The notes under the pieces: model-generated | What the model saw: only the letters and a program-made list of their open reading frames with translations | Database searches by the model: none | What the model was told of the DNA's origin: nothing | Origin: Lentisphaeria bacterium | GTDB taxonomy: Bacteria; Verrucomicrobiota; Lentisphaeria; Victivallales; Victivallaceae | Direction of reading: 5' to 3' | Assembly: GCA_017466125.1 (NCBI GenBank) | Contig: JAFTUS010000012.1 | Location: forward strand, 1 to 42,038 | DNA length: 42,038 bases | Shown here: one piece after another, positions 8,532-16,526 of the stretch | Layout of the letters: each line of letters starts with the position of its first letter | Position numbering within the stretch: the first letter of the stretch is position 1 | Made by a program: the position numbers and the translations under genes

Positions 8532-10193
8532 TTACTTGTTGTATGAGTTCAAACGGCGGCATAAAGTATGCCATGCCAGTTTGGGTTTCCGGTATTCCGA
8601 GAGCAGTCCCTTGTTGTTGAAACCACGCGGACGCGATAAAATATGTAAAGTTCCAAGATAGGTGTTGGCATTGGCAAAAAGCCACCAGGACATGCCGCTG
8701 CACCGGGAAGAGTTTTCCAGAAAATCCAGTACTTCAATGAGAATTTTTTCCTGATACTCTTCCGACCAGCGGAAACCGGAATGGTCGCCCGCAAGAGCGG
8801 CGGCTCCGATCTCACTGATGAGCCACGGTTTATCCGCATAAGCGGGGGTACTCAAAAACGTTTCCAGTTCTTTCAAACGCCGTTTCACATTTACACTGCC
8901 ATCCGCGACAACAGGATCATCATACCAGCCGGGATAAGTATTAAATGCAATCACATCGCAGAGGTCAAGAGCGATATCCGCTTCATAACGGTTGGAGGCA
9001 AACACGACGGGGCGGCTGTGATCCAGTTGATGCAGTAAACCGAATAATGACTGCAAAATCTCACGCGTTGCGTTACAGGTACTGTCGCACTCGTTGAGAA
9101 CACCCCAGAGGATGATAGACGGATGATTGTAATGTCTTTCAACCATTCTTTGGGTCTGATCCAGTTGTGCGGCACGGAAAACTTCGTTTCCGCATTGTTT
9201 CCCGGAATTTCCCCAACCGCAGGATTCCTCCCAAACCAACAGCCCCAGACGGTCGCAGCAGTCCAAAAAGAAGTCCGATTGTGTGTAGTGCGATCCCCGG
9301 ATAAAATTGCATCCGGATTCTTTGATGAGATACAAATCATTCAATACCAGAGTTTCAGACATCGCATAGCCGAAATCCGGGTGACTGTCATGACGGCACA
9401 GTCCGTACAGTTTCAACGCCTTGCCGTTAAGCGTGATTTTTCCGTTGTTCCAAGCAAGGGTTCTGGAGCCGAATTCTGTTTTTGCCTGATCCATTGGGGT
9501 TTTGACTGTAACTGTGTGCAGTACGGGAACTTCCGGTGTCCAAGGTACAAGCCCTTTGACAGTTCCTTCCCAAACGGCAGATGCTCCTGCGACATCCAGA
9601 TTGGCAAGTTGCGCACCGTCCAGCAGGAGTTGGAGTGTCGTTTGAACGGATTTCAGAAAATCCACCTGCACCCGGAAGTGTCCTGTTGACGCATCCAGCG
9701 GAGTCACCTTGATATTGGAAATACCGTTGCCGTCAGAAGAGGCAAGATGCCGCAGAGAAACGGATCGGTAGATACCGCCAAAACTGTAAAAATCATAAAA
9801 TTCATGAAAGAGAGAGCCGTCGCTTTCATCAATTATATTGGAGACCGCTACGGTCAAAGTCATTTCATGCTCTTCCGGACCGGCATTGAACAGAAATTCA
9901 TACGGGGCAAAAAGAGCATCCAAAGAGCCGAGAAAGATATCATCGACCCATACCCTGCCGCGCAAACCCACTCCTTCAAAACGGAGTTGCAGCCAATCTT
10001 TTCCGGTGAAAGTACGACGGTAGATCCCTGTGCCGTGTTTTCCGAAGAGTTCTTTCGTATCGAAACACCCGGGGACGATTTTATATTTTCCGGCAGGAAC
10101 ATTCAAAACGGTTTCTGCATCCGGTTCCGCGTCAGGGCAAAAGGCAAACTGCCACAGCCCGTTCAAAAATTCAGTGTTGACAAATTCCAACAT
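8532..10193 (-). CDS. Glycoside hydrolase family 2 enzyme (beta-galactosidase/glucuronidase type), short
   Basis: A 553-residue GH2 enzyme without signal peptide. Domain order is a jelly-roll sugar-binding domain (about 10-150, with GIYRRTF and VWVDDIFLGS), an immunoglobulin-like domain (about 155-245), and a TIM barrel (about 250-545). Family hallmarks are NFIRGSHYTQSDFFLDCCDRLG and WEE. The acid/base is E368 in GVLNECDS and the nucleophile E461 in LISEIGA. It ends soon after the barrel, so it lacks the C-terminal domains of LacZ-type enzymes and is nearer the length of beta-glucuronidases. It is the second gene of the minus-strand operon, 16 bases after the propeller gene. The exact sugar released is not readable from sequence. 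Confidence 0.88.
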   Translation of the reverse strand: MLEFVNTEFLNGLWQFAFCPDAEPDAETVLNVPAGKYKIVPGCFDTKELFGKHGTGIYRRTFTGKDWLQLRFEGVGLRGRVWVDDIFLGSLDALFAPYEFLFNAGPEEHEMTLTVAVSNIIDESDGSLFHEFYDFYSFGGIYRSVSLRHLASSDGNGISNIKVTPLDASTGHFRVQVDFLKSVQTTLQLLLDGAQLANLDVAGASAVWEGTVKGLVPWTPEVPVLHTVTVKTPMDQAKTEFGSRTLAWNNGKITLNGKALKLYGLCRHDSHPDFGYAMSETLVLNDLYLIKESGCNFIRGSHYTQSDFFLDCCDRLGLLVWEESCGWGNSGKQCGNEVFRAAQLDQTQRMVERHYNHPSIILWGVLNECDSTCNATREILQSLFGLLHQLDHSRPVVFASNRYEADIALDLCDVIAFNTYPGWYDDPVVADGSVNVKRRLKELETFLSTPAYADKPWLISEIGAAALAGDHSGFRWSEEYQEKILIEVLDFLENSSRCSGMSWWLFANANTYLGTLHILSRPRGFNNKGLLSEYRKPKLAWHTLCRRLNSYNK

Positions 10194-10209
10194 AATATAC
10201 CTCTTTCAA

Positions 10210-11436
10210 TTATGCCTCAAGGGCGAGTTTATGCATTGCTTCCCGAAGATCCAGACGGTAAATCGCCCGGACTCCCGATGCAATGGAGTCGATCGTTACA
10301 ACAGTGCCTTCCGGATTCCAGCGGGGGTGCAGATCACATCTTTTTTCTTCGATCGTTCCGGCGGGAGCATTGTGCAGAAATTTACCCAATGGTACACATT
10401 TACCGTTATTGGCATCCACCAGAGTTATTGTTTGATAACGTTCCTGATCCGGGTAACTGTCCGCTAATATAAAACGACCGTCGGGCGAATAAACCAGATG
10501 GGCGCGCATTCCATGACAGTCGGATATCTTCCGGGCCCGGAACGGAGTTTCCCGGTCATCATAGACCATGATTTTGAAACCGTCGGGTGTATTTTCCCAG
10601 TTGGCGTCGACCATGATATCATAGGGGCCACGTCCCCAAATCTGATGGGAAATCATATTAGTCCAGTAGACTTCGGGAAGTGAACACTTGACCTCCCTGC
10701 CGTCCAATGTGCCCGTATACATGAAGGTCTGCCACATTTTCTTCGGGTGAACCGGATCGTGAATAGAACGGAAAAGCCAGAGAAGCCGGGTCGAATCACA
10801 GTTGAAGATGATGTGATTGAGCCAGATGTGCTTATTTTCCAGAACGCACGGATAAGGGTGCAAGTCGATCATCGTGCGGTAAGAAACGATAAGTCGTTCT
10901 TCCCCGGTTTGAAGATCAATAAGCCAGACGCCGTCTCCGTCAAGGTCTTTCGGATACCAGTCCGGATCAAGAGGAGTACATGCATAACTGTAACCTCGCC
11001 GGGGAATACGGGCAAAGTTAAGGGAGGCGGCCCAGCGACCGTCGGGAGAAATCGCATAGATCGGGCGTTCATAACGTCCGACGACACCACGACCCAATTC
11101 ATAAATACGGGCGACCATTTTCTGATCGTCTTCATCGAAATCATTGTAGACAAAACAATTCGGACGGTGTTTCAGAAAGAGTTCCATACAACCCTGCTGA
11201 TGACACCATGTTTTCGTCTCCGCCAGCGGTTCCCAATTTTTGTCATTATCAAGAATTCCGATGATCGCATTTTCGCCAACGACGGGGAGGCGGTTGGGCA
11301 AAACGGGGATCTGCATGGCTAAATGATATTTCCCGGACACATCCCAGGGGCATCGATCATAGTAGCCGAACATAAATTCGTAACCGTCAATGTCAGGAGA
11401 AAACTGCTCCCAGTTGAATTCACTTTGAATTTTCAT
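10210..11436 (-). CDS. Beta-propeller protein resembling oligogalacturonate lyase / TolB-type propellers
   Basis: A 408-residue protein with repeated propeller blades (ISPDGRWAASLNF, YSPDGRFILADSY, LHPRWNPEGTVVTIDS) and no signal peptide. The conserved CDLHPRWNP near residue 375 and the overall layout recall PL22 oligogalacturonate lyases, which use a seven-bladed propeller with a manganese-binding His set. I cannot confirm the full metal site, so the enzymatic role is tentative. It is the first gene of the minus-strand operon, behind a promoter shared face to face with the AraC regulator. A cytoplasmic unsaturated-uronide or oligosaccharide lyase would fit the context. A non-catalytic WD40-like protein is the alternative. 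Confidence 0.75.
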   Translation of the reverse strand: MKIQSEFNWEQFSPDIDGYEFMFGYYDRCPWDVSGKYHLAMQIPVLPNRLPVVGENAIIGILDNDKNWEPLAETKTWCHQQGCMELFLKHRPNCFVYNDFDEDDQKMVARIYELGRGVVGRYERPIYAISPDGRWAASLNFARIPRRGYSYACTPLDPDWYPKDLDGDGVWLIDLQTGEERLIVSYRTMIDLHPYPCVLENKHIWLNHIIFNCDSTRLLWLFRSIHDPVHPKKMWQTFMYTGTLDGREVKCSLPEVYWTNMISHQIWGRGPYDIMVDANWENTPDGFKIMVYDDRETPFRARKISDCHGMRAHLVYSPDGRFILADSYPDQERYQTITLVDANNGKCVPLGKFLHNAPAGTIEEKRCDLHPRWNPEGTVVTIDSIASGVRAIYRLDLREAMHKLALEA

Positions 11437-11466
11437 ATAAATACCTGTTTATAAATTGATTTTCAT

Positions 11467-11507
11467 TTGTTTTATCTTAATATAACGCTATATTATTGAA
11501 GTATCAA
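11467..11507. promoter_or_regulatory. Overlapping face-to-face promoters for the carbohydrate operon and its AraC regulator
   Basis: On the plus strand, TTGTTT (11467-11472) is followed after 16 bases by TATATT (11489-11494), reading toward the AraC gene at 11556. On the minus strand, TTGATA (11507-11502) is followed after 17 bases by TATATT (11484-11479), reading toward the propeller gene at 11436. The two core promoters overlap almost completely, so transcription in one direction should hinder the other. This is a natural place for AraC-type control. Promoter calls are by eye. Confidence 0.55.
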
Positions 11508-11555
11508 ATATGTAAAACTGCACTTTTGTAACTATAAACTGGGATTTGGAAAACG

Positions 11556-12383
11556 ATGATTGTACCCTATCGGAGACATTATGTTGTACCCCGTCTTTCT
11601 CAAAAAGGACTTTTCGTGCGCAGTATCGGTCACTTCGCCGCACCGTACGGTGTTAATGAAGAGGTACGGGTCGCCCATTTTGCTGAATTTTTCTGGTGCG
11701 TAGAGGGAACCGGGGAATTTTATCTGGATGGCAAAAGGACGATTTTGAACCGCAATGAGGCATGGTATTACCCCGTTGGTTCTCTGCATGATTACCGTCC
11801 TACCCGGGAGGGCTTTCATTATTGGTGGGTAACGCTGGAAGGACCGGGAACGGATGAGTTGTGCCGGGGACTCAATCTGAAACCGGGCCGATTGCATCCG
11901 GGGCCCTGTCCGCAGGAGATCTTCCGTGCCATAGACGGGAAAATACGCTCACAAGATCCGGCAGATTGCCTTTTCTGTCTGGCACAGCTTTTCCGTCTGA
12001 TGACACTTCTTGCTCTGCCGCGGGGCTTGAGCGGTGATCTGGTCCAGCGTGCCAAAGAACTGATGGAGGAACGCTTTACGATTTCCCAGTTCAACGTGGA
12101 GCAGATGGCAGAACTCTTAAATGTATCCCGGGTGGTATTGAGCCGTACATTTTCCCGGCAATACGGTATGCCGCCTTCAAAATTTCTTCATGGATTGCGT
12201 CTCCGTAAGGCTCTTGAACTGCTTTGCAAAAGCAATCTTTCCATTAAAGAGGTTGCACAGGAATCCGGTTTTTCTTCGCCGGAATATTTTATTCGCGTAA
12301 TCCGTCAGGCAGTAGGAGTTCCTCCCAGTACCATTCGGGAACAGCACCTCAAGGCACAGCTGAATTCATTTGGGGAGATATGA
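11556..12383 (+). CDS. AraC-family transcriptional regulator with N-terminal cupin sensor
   Basis: A 275-residue regulator. The first 140 residues form an AraC-binding cupin (FFWCVEGTGEFYLDGKR, WYYPVGSLHDYRP), which normally binds a sugar. The C-terminal 100 residues carry two helix-turn-helix motifs (FNVEQMAELLNVSRVVLSRT and LSIKEVAQESGFSSPEYFIR), the AraC/XylS signature. It is transcribed divergently from the minus-strand operon 11436-1322, with 119 bases between them, so it most likely activates that operon when a product of glycan breakdown is present. The ribosome site before the ATG is weak (GGA, 8 bases upstream). The region to the next gene (12384-12480) holds only a small inverted repeat, GCGGTT/AACCGC. 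Confidence 0.9.
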   Translation: MIVPYRRHYVVPRLSQKGLFVRSIGHFAAPYGVNEEVRVAHFAEFFWCVEGTGEFYLDGKRTILNRNEAWYYPVGSLHDYRPTREGFHYWWVTLEGPGTDELCRGLNLKPGRLHPGPCPQEIFRAIDGKIRSQDPADCLFCLAQLFRLMTLLALPRGLSGDLVQRAKELMEERFTISQFNVEQMAELLNVSRVVLSRTFSRQYGMPPSKFLHGLRLRKALELLCKSNLSIKEVAQESGFSSPEYFIRVIRQAVGVPPSTIREQHLKAQLNSFGEI

Positions 12384-12480
12384 ATGTTTCAAATCAGCGA
12401 ATTGTCCCGTAAAGGCGGTTTGCTTCATGAACCGCTGACTGACAGGTTCTTGTTTCCATATTTTACAGAACTCCGCCCCT

Positions 12481-13212
12481 TTATCCGGTGATGATTTCGT
12501 CAAAGGTGCGTTCGCTGGCAAAGGTAAAAAGCCCTTTCCGGTCCAGTTTGGAACGGTCGATCACCAGATATTTCTGTTCGGCACGCTCCAGCACTTCTGT
12601 AAGCAGCAAAGCCAGATTTTCGTGGTTGGTGGTCACGTTGCCGTCACAAAGTCCGAAAGCGGACACAAAGGCTTTTGAAATGGTCAGATTGCGCAGTTCC
12701 CGCAGGGCGCCGCGCCCCAGAAAGGCATTCATGCGCAAGTCGAAACTGCCGCCGAGCGAAAGCAGAACGTAGTGCGGCGGAAATTCACAGAATTTCTCGA
12801 TGACCGTCACCGAATTGGTGATGATCGTCAAATTGGAAAAACGGGACTCCGTCAGACGCTGTGCCAGCCATGATACCGTAGTGGAGGAGTCCAGAAAAAT
12901 AATATCCCCCTCCTCGATGCGTTCCAACGCAGCCTCTGCGACCCGCTGTTTTGACGGACTGTTCCAATTCAGACGTTCCTGAAATGAACTGGAGATCGTG
13001 TGCTGTTCCCCCGTGCTGACGGTCTTTTCCTCCAGAGCGATACCGCCCCAACTTTTGCGGATCAGACCGTGACGGGCAAGATGAGCGATATCACGGTGGA
13101 TCGTGGCACTGGATACACCGAAACGCTTCTGCAATTCCTGTACGGTGCAGAATTTTTTCTTTTTCAGATATTCCGTAATCTCAAACGTACGGATATTTTT
13201 CATTCCCGGCAC
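12481..13212 (-). CDS. DeoR-family transcriptional repressor
   Basis: A 243-residue regulator. Residues about 8-60 are the DeoR helix-turn-helix (FCTVQELQKRFGVSSATIHR) followed by the family wing GLIRKSWGGIAL. Residues about 80-235 are the DeoRC sensor domain, related to ribose-5-phosphate isomerase, with DIIFLDSSTTVSWLAQ, ITNSVTVIEKF and the closing YLVIDRSKLDRKGLFTFA; it normally binds a phosphorylated sugar. I keep the GTG start at 13212 because AGGAG sits 8 bases upstream, whereas the ATG at 13203 has no ribosome site. It is divergent from the sugar operon starting at 13409, and its own promoter is framed by an inverted repeat, suggesting autoregulation and control of that operon by an intermediate of the pathway. 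Confidence 0.92.
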   Translation of the reverse strand: MPGMKNIRTFEITEYLKKKKFCTVQELQKRFGVSSATIHRDIAHLARHGLIRKSWGGIALEEKTVSTGEQHTISSSFQERLNWNSPSKQRVAEAALERIEEGDIIFLDSSTTVSWLAQRLTESRFSNLTIITNSVTVIEKFCEFPPHYVLLSLGGSFDLRMNAFLGRGALRELRNLTISKAFVSAFGLCDGNVTTNHENLALLLTEVLERAEQKYLVIDRSKLDRKGLFTFASERTFDEIITG

Positions 13213-13226
13213 GATAAAATCTCCTG

Positions 13227-13266
13227 TTTCTCAAAATAATATAACTTCAATTATGAGAAATTACAA
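13227..13266 (-). promoter_or_regulatory. deoR-type gene promoter framed by a TTTCTCA / TGAGAAA inverted repeat (probable operator)
   Basis: The minus strand has TTGTAA (13266-13261), 17 bases, then TATATT (13243-13238), a good promoter for the DeoR gene. A perfect 7-bp inverted repeat, TTTCTCA at 13227-13233 and TGAGAAA at 13254-13260, brackets the -10 box. A third copy of TTTCTCA lies at 13312-13318, upstream of the plus-strand promoter. This arrangement fits an autoregulated repressor binding several half-sites in the 196-base divergent region. That the DeoR protein binds here is inference. Confidence 0.5.
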
Positions 13267-13349
13267 GTATAAACATGCCATATCATGATAAAATATGATA
13301 ATTTTCAATACTTTCTCATTTCTTTTCATAAAATTATCATGGAATATTC

Positions 13350-13377
13350 TTGCAATCGGGCATTATCCTGTTATATT
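13350..13377 (+). promoter_or_regulatory. Promoter of the seven-gene sugar operon
   Basis: TTGCAA at 13350-13355, a 16-base spacer and TATATT at 13372-13377, about 30 bases before the first ATG. The -10 box continues as TATATTATCTC, an 11-base string that recurs at the promoter of the AraA-like gene (21550-21560). A TTTCTCA half-site lies 32 bases upstream of the -35 box. Confidence 0.6.
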
Positions 13378-13408
13378 ATCTCCATAAGAAAAGGAAGGAG
13401 TCTTGCTC

Positions 13409-14314
13409 ATGAAGACAAATTGTGATTTCGCCGCCATCGGTTATTGCGGCATTGACAGTATCGCTATCGTGCCTTCGATCCCGCTGGACAGTAAGGTGGA
13501 GATCATAGAAAGTTTCGATCAGGGCGGCGGCCCTGCCGCAACTGCCGCTGTCGCCGCCGCAAGACTGGGAGCAGATACCGCTTTTATCGGTTCTGTCGGC
13601 GATGACGGCGCGGGAAACGCCATTCTGGAAGAGTTTGCCAAAGAAAAAGTTGACACCTCCCGTGTCGCCGTCCGCGCCGGAGGAACTTCCCCCAGAGCCT
13701 ACTGCTGGATCGAAGCCGATACCGGCAAACGCAGTATCGCATGGACACGTGGAAAACGTGCGGAACTCTCTGCGGCAGAAGTTGATAAAGAGTTCATCAA
13801 AAACACAAGGATCCTCCACTTTGACGGTCACCAGATGGAGGCTGCTCTCGCCGCTGCCGAAGTGGCAAAGGCCAACGGTATTCCCGTAAGCCTTGACGCC
13901 GGAACTATCCGCCCCGGCATTGAGAAACTTATTGCCGTGACCGATGTTCTCATTGCCTCCGAAGAGTTTGCCCGCCGCTACACCGGCGAAAACGATAACG
14001 AAGCCGCTCTCATAGCCCTCGGCAAAAACGGTTCTGCCGTTACAGCCGTCACCATGGGCGAAAAAGGTTCGATCGCACTCGGTCCTGACGGCGGGATCAT
14101 CCGCTGTCCCGCATTCAAGATCGACCCCGTCGATACCACCGGGGCGGGCGATGTGTTCCACGGCGCATTTTGCGTGCGTTACCTCGAAACCAAAGATGTG
14201 TACGAATGTATGCGTTTTGCCTCCGCCGTTTCAGCGTTGAAATGTCTGAAATCCGGCGGCCGCACCGGTATTCCAACCCGTGCCGAAGTCGATGAATTTT
14301 TGAAAAACCATTGA
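13409..14314 (+). CDS. PfkB-family sugar kinase (resembles sulfofructose kinase YihV)
   Basis: A 301-residue ribokinase-type kinase. GGGPAATAA (residues 39-47) is the first PfkB signature region, and DTTGAGDVFHGAF holds the anion hole and catalytic base D248. From memory, GGGPAATAAVAAARLGA and the closing FAS.VSALK...GGR.GIP resemble E. coli YihV, the 6-deoxy-6-sulfofructose kinase, more than typical ribokinases or IolC. This is a recollection, not an alignment result. The ATG at 13409 follows AAGGAAGGAG by 8 bases; the TTG at 13403 is not needed. It is the first gene of the operon. It probably makes a ketose (bis)phosphate or keto-acid phosphate for the class II aldolase at the operon's end. 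The sugar is unknown. Confidence 0.88.
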   Translation: MKTNCDFAAIGYCGIDSIAIVPSIPLDSKVEIIESFDQGGGPAATAAVAAARLGADTAFIGSVGDDGAGNAILEEFAKEKVDTSRVAVRAGGTSPRAYCWIEADTGKRSIAWTRGKRAELSAAEVDKEFIKNTRILHFDGHQMEAALAAAEVAKANGIPVSLDAGTIRPGIEKLIAVTDVLIASEEFARRYTGENDNEAALIALGKNGSAVTAVTMGEKGSIALGPDGGIIRCPAFKIDPVDTTGAGDVFHGAFCVRYLETKDVYECMRFASAVSALKCLKSGGRTGIPTRAEVDEFLKNH

Positions 14315-14334
14315 TTATTGAAAGGAGCAAAAAA

Positions 14335-15708
14335 ATGCAGGAAAAATTCAAAATCTGTTATTTGCCGCTGTCAAAGGTCAACTGGACCAATGATACGCTG
14401 GAAGCCGCCCGTGCCAATGCTGTCGCATTCCTGAAAAGCCTTCCCGGTGTGGAAGTCATCGGCGGCGATAAAATGCTGACCCTCGAAGATGAAGCCGTTG
14501 AACAACTTACAGAAATCGAAAAGCAGCAGCCCGATTTGATCATCACCCATTTCATGACCTTTTCTCTCGGTGTCGTTCCTCCTTTGTACGCCCAGCGGCT
14601 CAACGTGCCGGTGGTGCTGTGGAGCATGAAAGAACCCGATCCGCAGGGCGGACGTTTGCAGAACAACTCTTTCTGCGCCGCCAATATGAATGCACACCAC
14701 ATGTGGAGACTGCATATCCCCTACTTCCACGTCCACGCCGAACCCGGTTCTGACGAAGCCGCACAAAAACTGCTTCAGGCGATCCGTGTCGCCAAGGCGA
14801 TGAAAGAACTCAACCGTATGCGTATCGGTCTGGTCGGCGGGCGTGTTCCCGGTTTCTACACCAGTTGTTGTTCTGAAATGCTGCTCCGCCGCAAATTGGG
14901 TCCGGAAGTCAAAATCATCACCCAACACGAACTTTTCACGACCGCCGAAACTCTTACTGATGAAGAGGTAAAAGAAGCAACCGACATCATTCTTTCCGAT
15001 GCACCCTGCCATCCGACCGATGGTCCGAAAGATGGTCAACTGGAAAAATCCGCCCGTCTTTTCGGTGCGGTGAAAAAACTCAAAGATAAATTCCTTGTGG
15101 ATACTTTTGCCATGCGCTGCTGGCCGGAAGTCATTCTCAATGACCTTTACGGCATCGCCGTCTGCTCCACCCTGGGGCATCTGACCAATCACGGTATGGT
15201 AACTGCCTGTGAAGGCGATATTTACGGTGCTGTAATGATGCGCATTGCCCAGACCATTTCCAACGATATGCCGTTCTTCTGCGATTTGATCGTTGCCGAA
15301 GGCGAATACGGCGTGGCGTGGCACTGCGGAGCCGCCCCGTGCAAACTGTGCAAACCCGGCTTCCAGCCCAATCTGCGCTGCAGTGCCACCGTCGAAGGCG
15401 GCGGCGTCAAAGGTGTTACCAATGAATTCCCGCTCAAACCCGGCAGAGTTACCCTCGCCCGCCTCGGCGAAACCCGTGACGGTGACAATTTCCGTATGCT
15501 GATCGCCACCGGCGACGGGCTGGATACCGATCTTTTCGTCCGCGGAAATCCGCTGAAAATCAAGTTCGATGCCGGTTGCGATGCCGTCCGCAATGAAGTC
15601 ATTTACAACGGCTGGGAACACCATTACGCATTGATGTACGGCGACCAGGCAGAAGCCCTGCTCGACCTTTGCCGCAACATGAATATCGAAGCAACCGTGA
15701 TCCGTTAA
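14335..15708 (+). CDS. L-fucose isomerase-like aldose/ketose isomerase
   Basis: A 457-residue member of the FucI/AraA isomerase clan. The C-terminal half carries ACEGDIYGA (E293), FFCDLIV (D317) and AWHCGAAPC (H330), matching the Glu, Asp and His that hold manganese in L-fucose isomerase (E337, D361, H528 in E. coli FucI). The N-terminal half is Rossmann-like. Length fits the shorter FucI-related proteins rather than the 590-residue enterobacterial FucI. The ATG at 14335 follows AAAGGAG by 7 bases; an upstream in-frame ATT is not needed. It lies 20 bases after the kinase gene. It should interconvert an aldose and ketose of 5-6 carbons, but the substrate need not be fucose. Confidence 0.82.
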   Translation: MQEKFKICYLPLSKVNWTNDTLEAARANAVAFLKSLPGVEVIGGDKMLTLEDEAVEQLTEIEKQQPDLIITHFMTFSLGVVPPLYAQRLNVPVVLWSMKEPDPQGGRLQNNSFCAANMNAHHMWRLHIPYFHVHAEPGSDEAAQKLLQAIRVAKAMKELNRMRIGLVGGRVPGFYTSCCSEMLLRRKLGPEVKIITQHELFTTAETLTDEEVKEATDIILSDAPCHPTDGPKDGQLEKSARLFGAVKKLKDKFLVDTFAMRCWPEVILNDLYGIAVCSTLGHLTNHGMVTACEGDIYGAVMMRIAQTISNDMPFFCDLIVAEGEYGVAWHCGAAPCKLCKPGFQPNLRCSATVEGGGVKGVTNEFPLKPGRVTLARLGETRDGDNFRMLIATGDGLDTDLFVRGNPLKIKFDAGCDAVRNEVIYNGWEHHYALMYGDQAEALLDLCRNMNIEATVIR

Positions 15709-15725
15709 AAAGAAAGGATAAAGTC

Positions 15726-16526
15726 ATGAACGATAAAAACTTACTTATTCATCTCGACCCGAAACAGGGGTATAATAAAATTTTTGATGTCGGCGAATAT
15801 AATATGAAAATGACCCAATTCGGTCTGATCAAACTTGCCGCCGGAACCTCCTTCACCGGCAATACCGGCGAAATGGAAGTCGCACTCGTCCTTATGGGAG
15901 GAAATTTCAAAGCCTCCGGAGACAACTGGAGTTTCACGGTCGAAAACGGCCGCAAAAACCCTTTTACCGGAAAACCGCACTGCCTCTACATGCCCCGTCG
16001 TACCGCCTACACCATCGAGGCTCTTTCGGATGTGGAACTGGCATATAACGGTTCACCCGTCACCCGCGATACGGCAAAACCGACGATGATCCAGCCCGAA
16101 GATACCCGCCACATCGAAATCGGCGCGCGGAATTTCTTCCGTACTTCTGAAATCATTCTGGATGAAAAGTTTGACTCCGAACACTTCTACATCGGCGAAG
16201 GCATGATCCCTTCCGGAAACTGGTCCGGCTATCCGCCGCACCGTCACGATGTCAACAATCCGCCGGAAGAACTGGATATGGAAGAGACCTACTTCTACCG
16301 GTTCGACCCCGCCGAAGGCTTCGGCATCCAGCGGGTTTATCAGCCGGATGGTTCCATTGATGAAACCTACACTGTCAAATACAACGATACCGTCGCCATC
16401 GCCGAGGGTTATCATCCCCTCTGCGGCGCACCCGGTTATCAGATGTACTATCTCTGGACGATGGCAGGGGATTCCGGCCGGGGGCTGGTCTCCTCCAAAG
16501 ATCCGGTCCATGCGGGGATCAAATAA
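15726..16526 (+). CDS. iolB: 5-deoxy-glucuronate isomerase (IolB-like)
   Basis: A 266-residue bicupin of the IolB family. GEGMIPSGNWSGYPPHRHD with the downstream acidic EETYFYRF is the family core and supplies the metal-binding His and Glu residues; AIAEGYHPLCGAPGYQMYYLW near the end is also typical. IolB converts 5-deoxy-D-glucuronate to 5-dehydro-2-deoxy-gluconate in myo-inositol breakdown. The ATG at 15726 follows AAAGGA. The next gene starts inside its stop codon (TAATG). No IolD hydrolase is present anywhere in the window, so the enzyme may act on a different uronate-like sugar here. Fold assignment is strong; the substrate is inference. Confidence 0.87.
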   Translation: MNDKNLLIHLDPKQGYNKIFDVGEYNMKMTQFGLIKLAAGTSFTGNTGEMEVALVLMGGNFKASGDNWSFTVENGRKNPFTGKPHCLYMPRRTAYTIEALSDVELAYNGSPVTRDTAKPTMIQPEDTRHIEIGARNFFRTSEIILDEKFDSEHFYIGEGMIPSGNWSGYPPHRHDVNNPPEELDMEETYFYRFDPAEGFGIQRVYQPDGSIDETYTVKYNDTVAIAEGYHPLCGAPGYQMYYLWTMAGDSGRGLVSSKDPVHAGIK

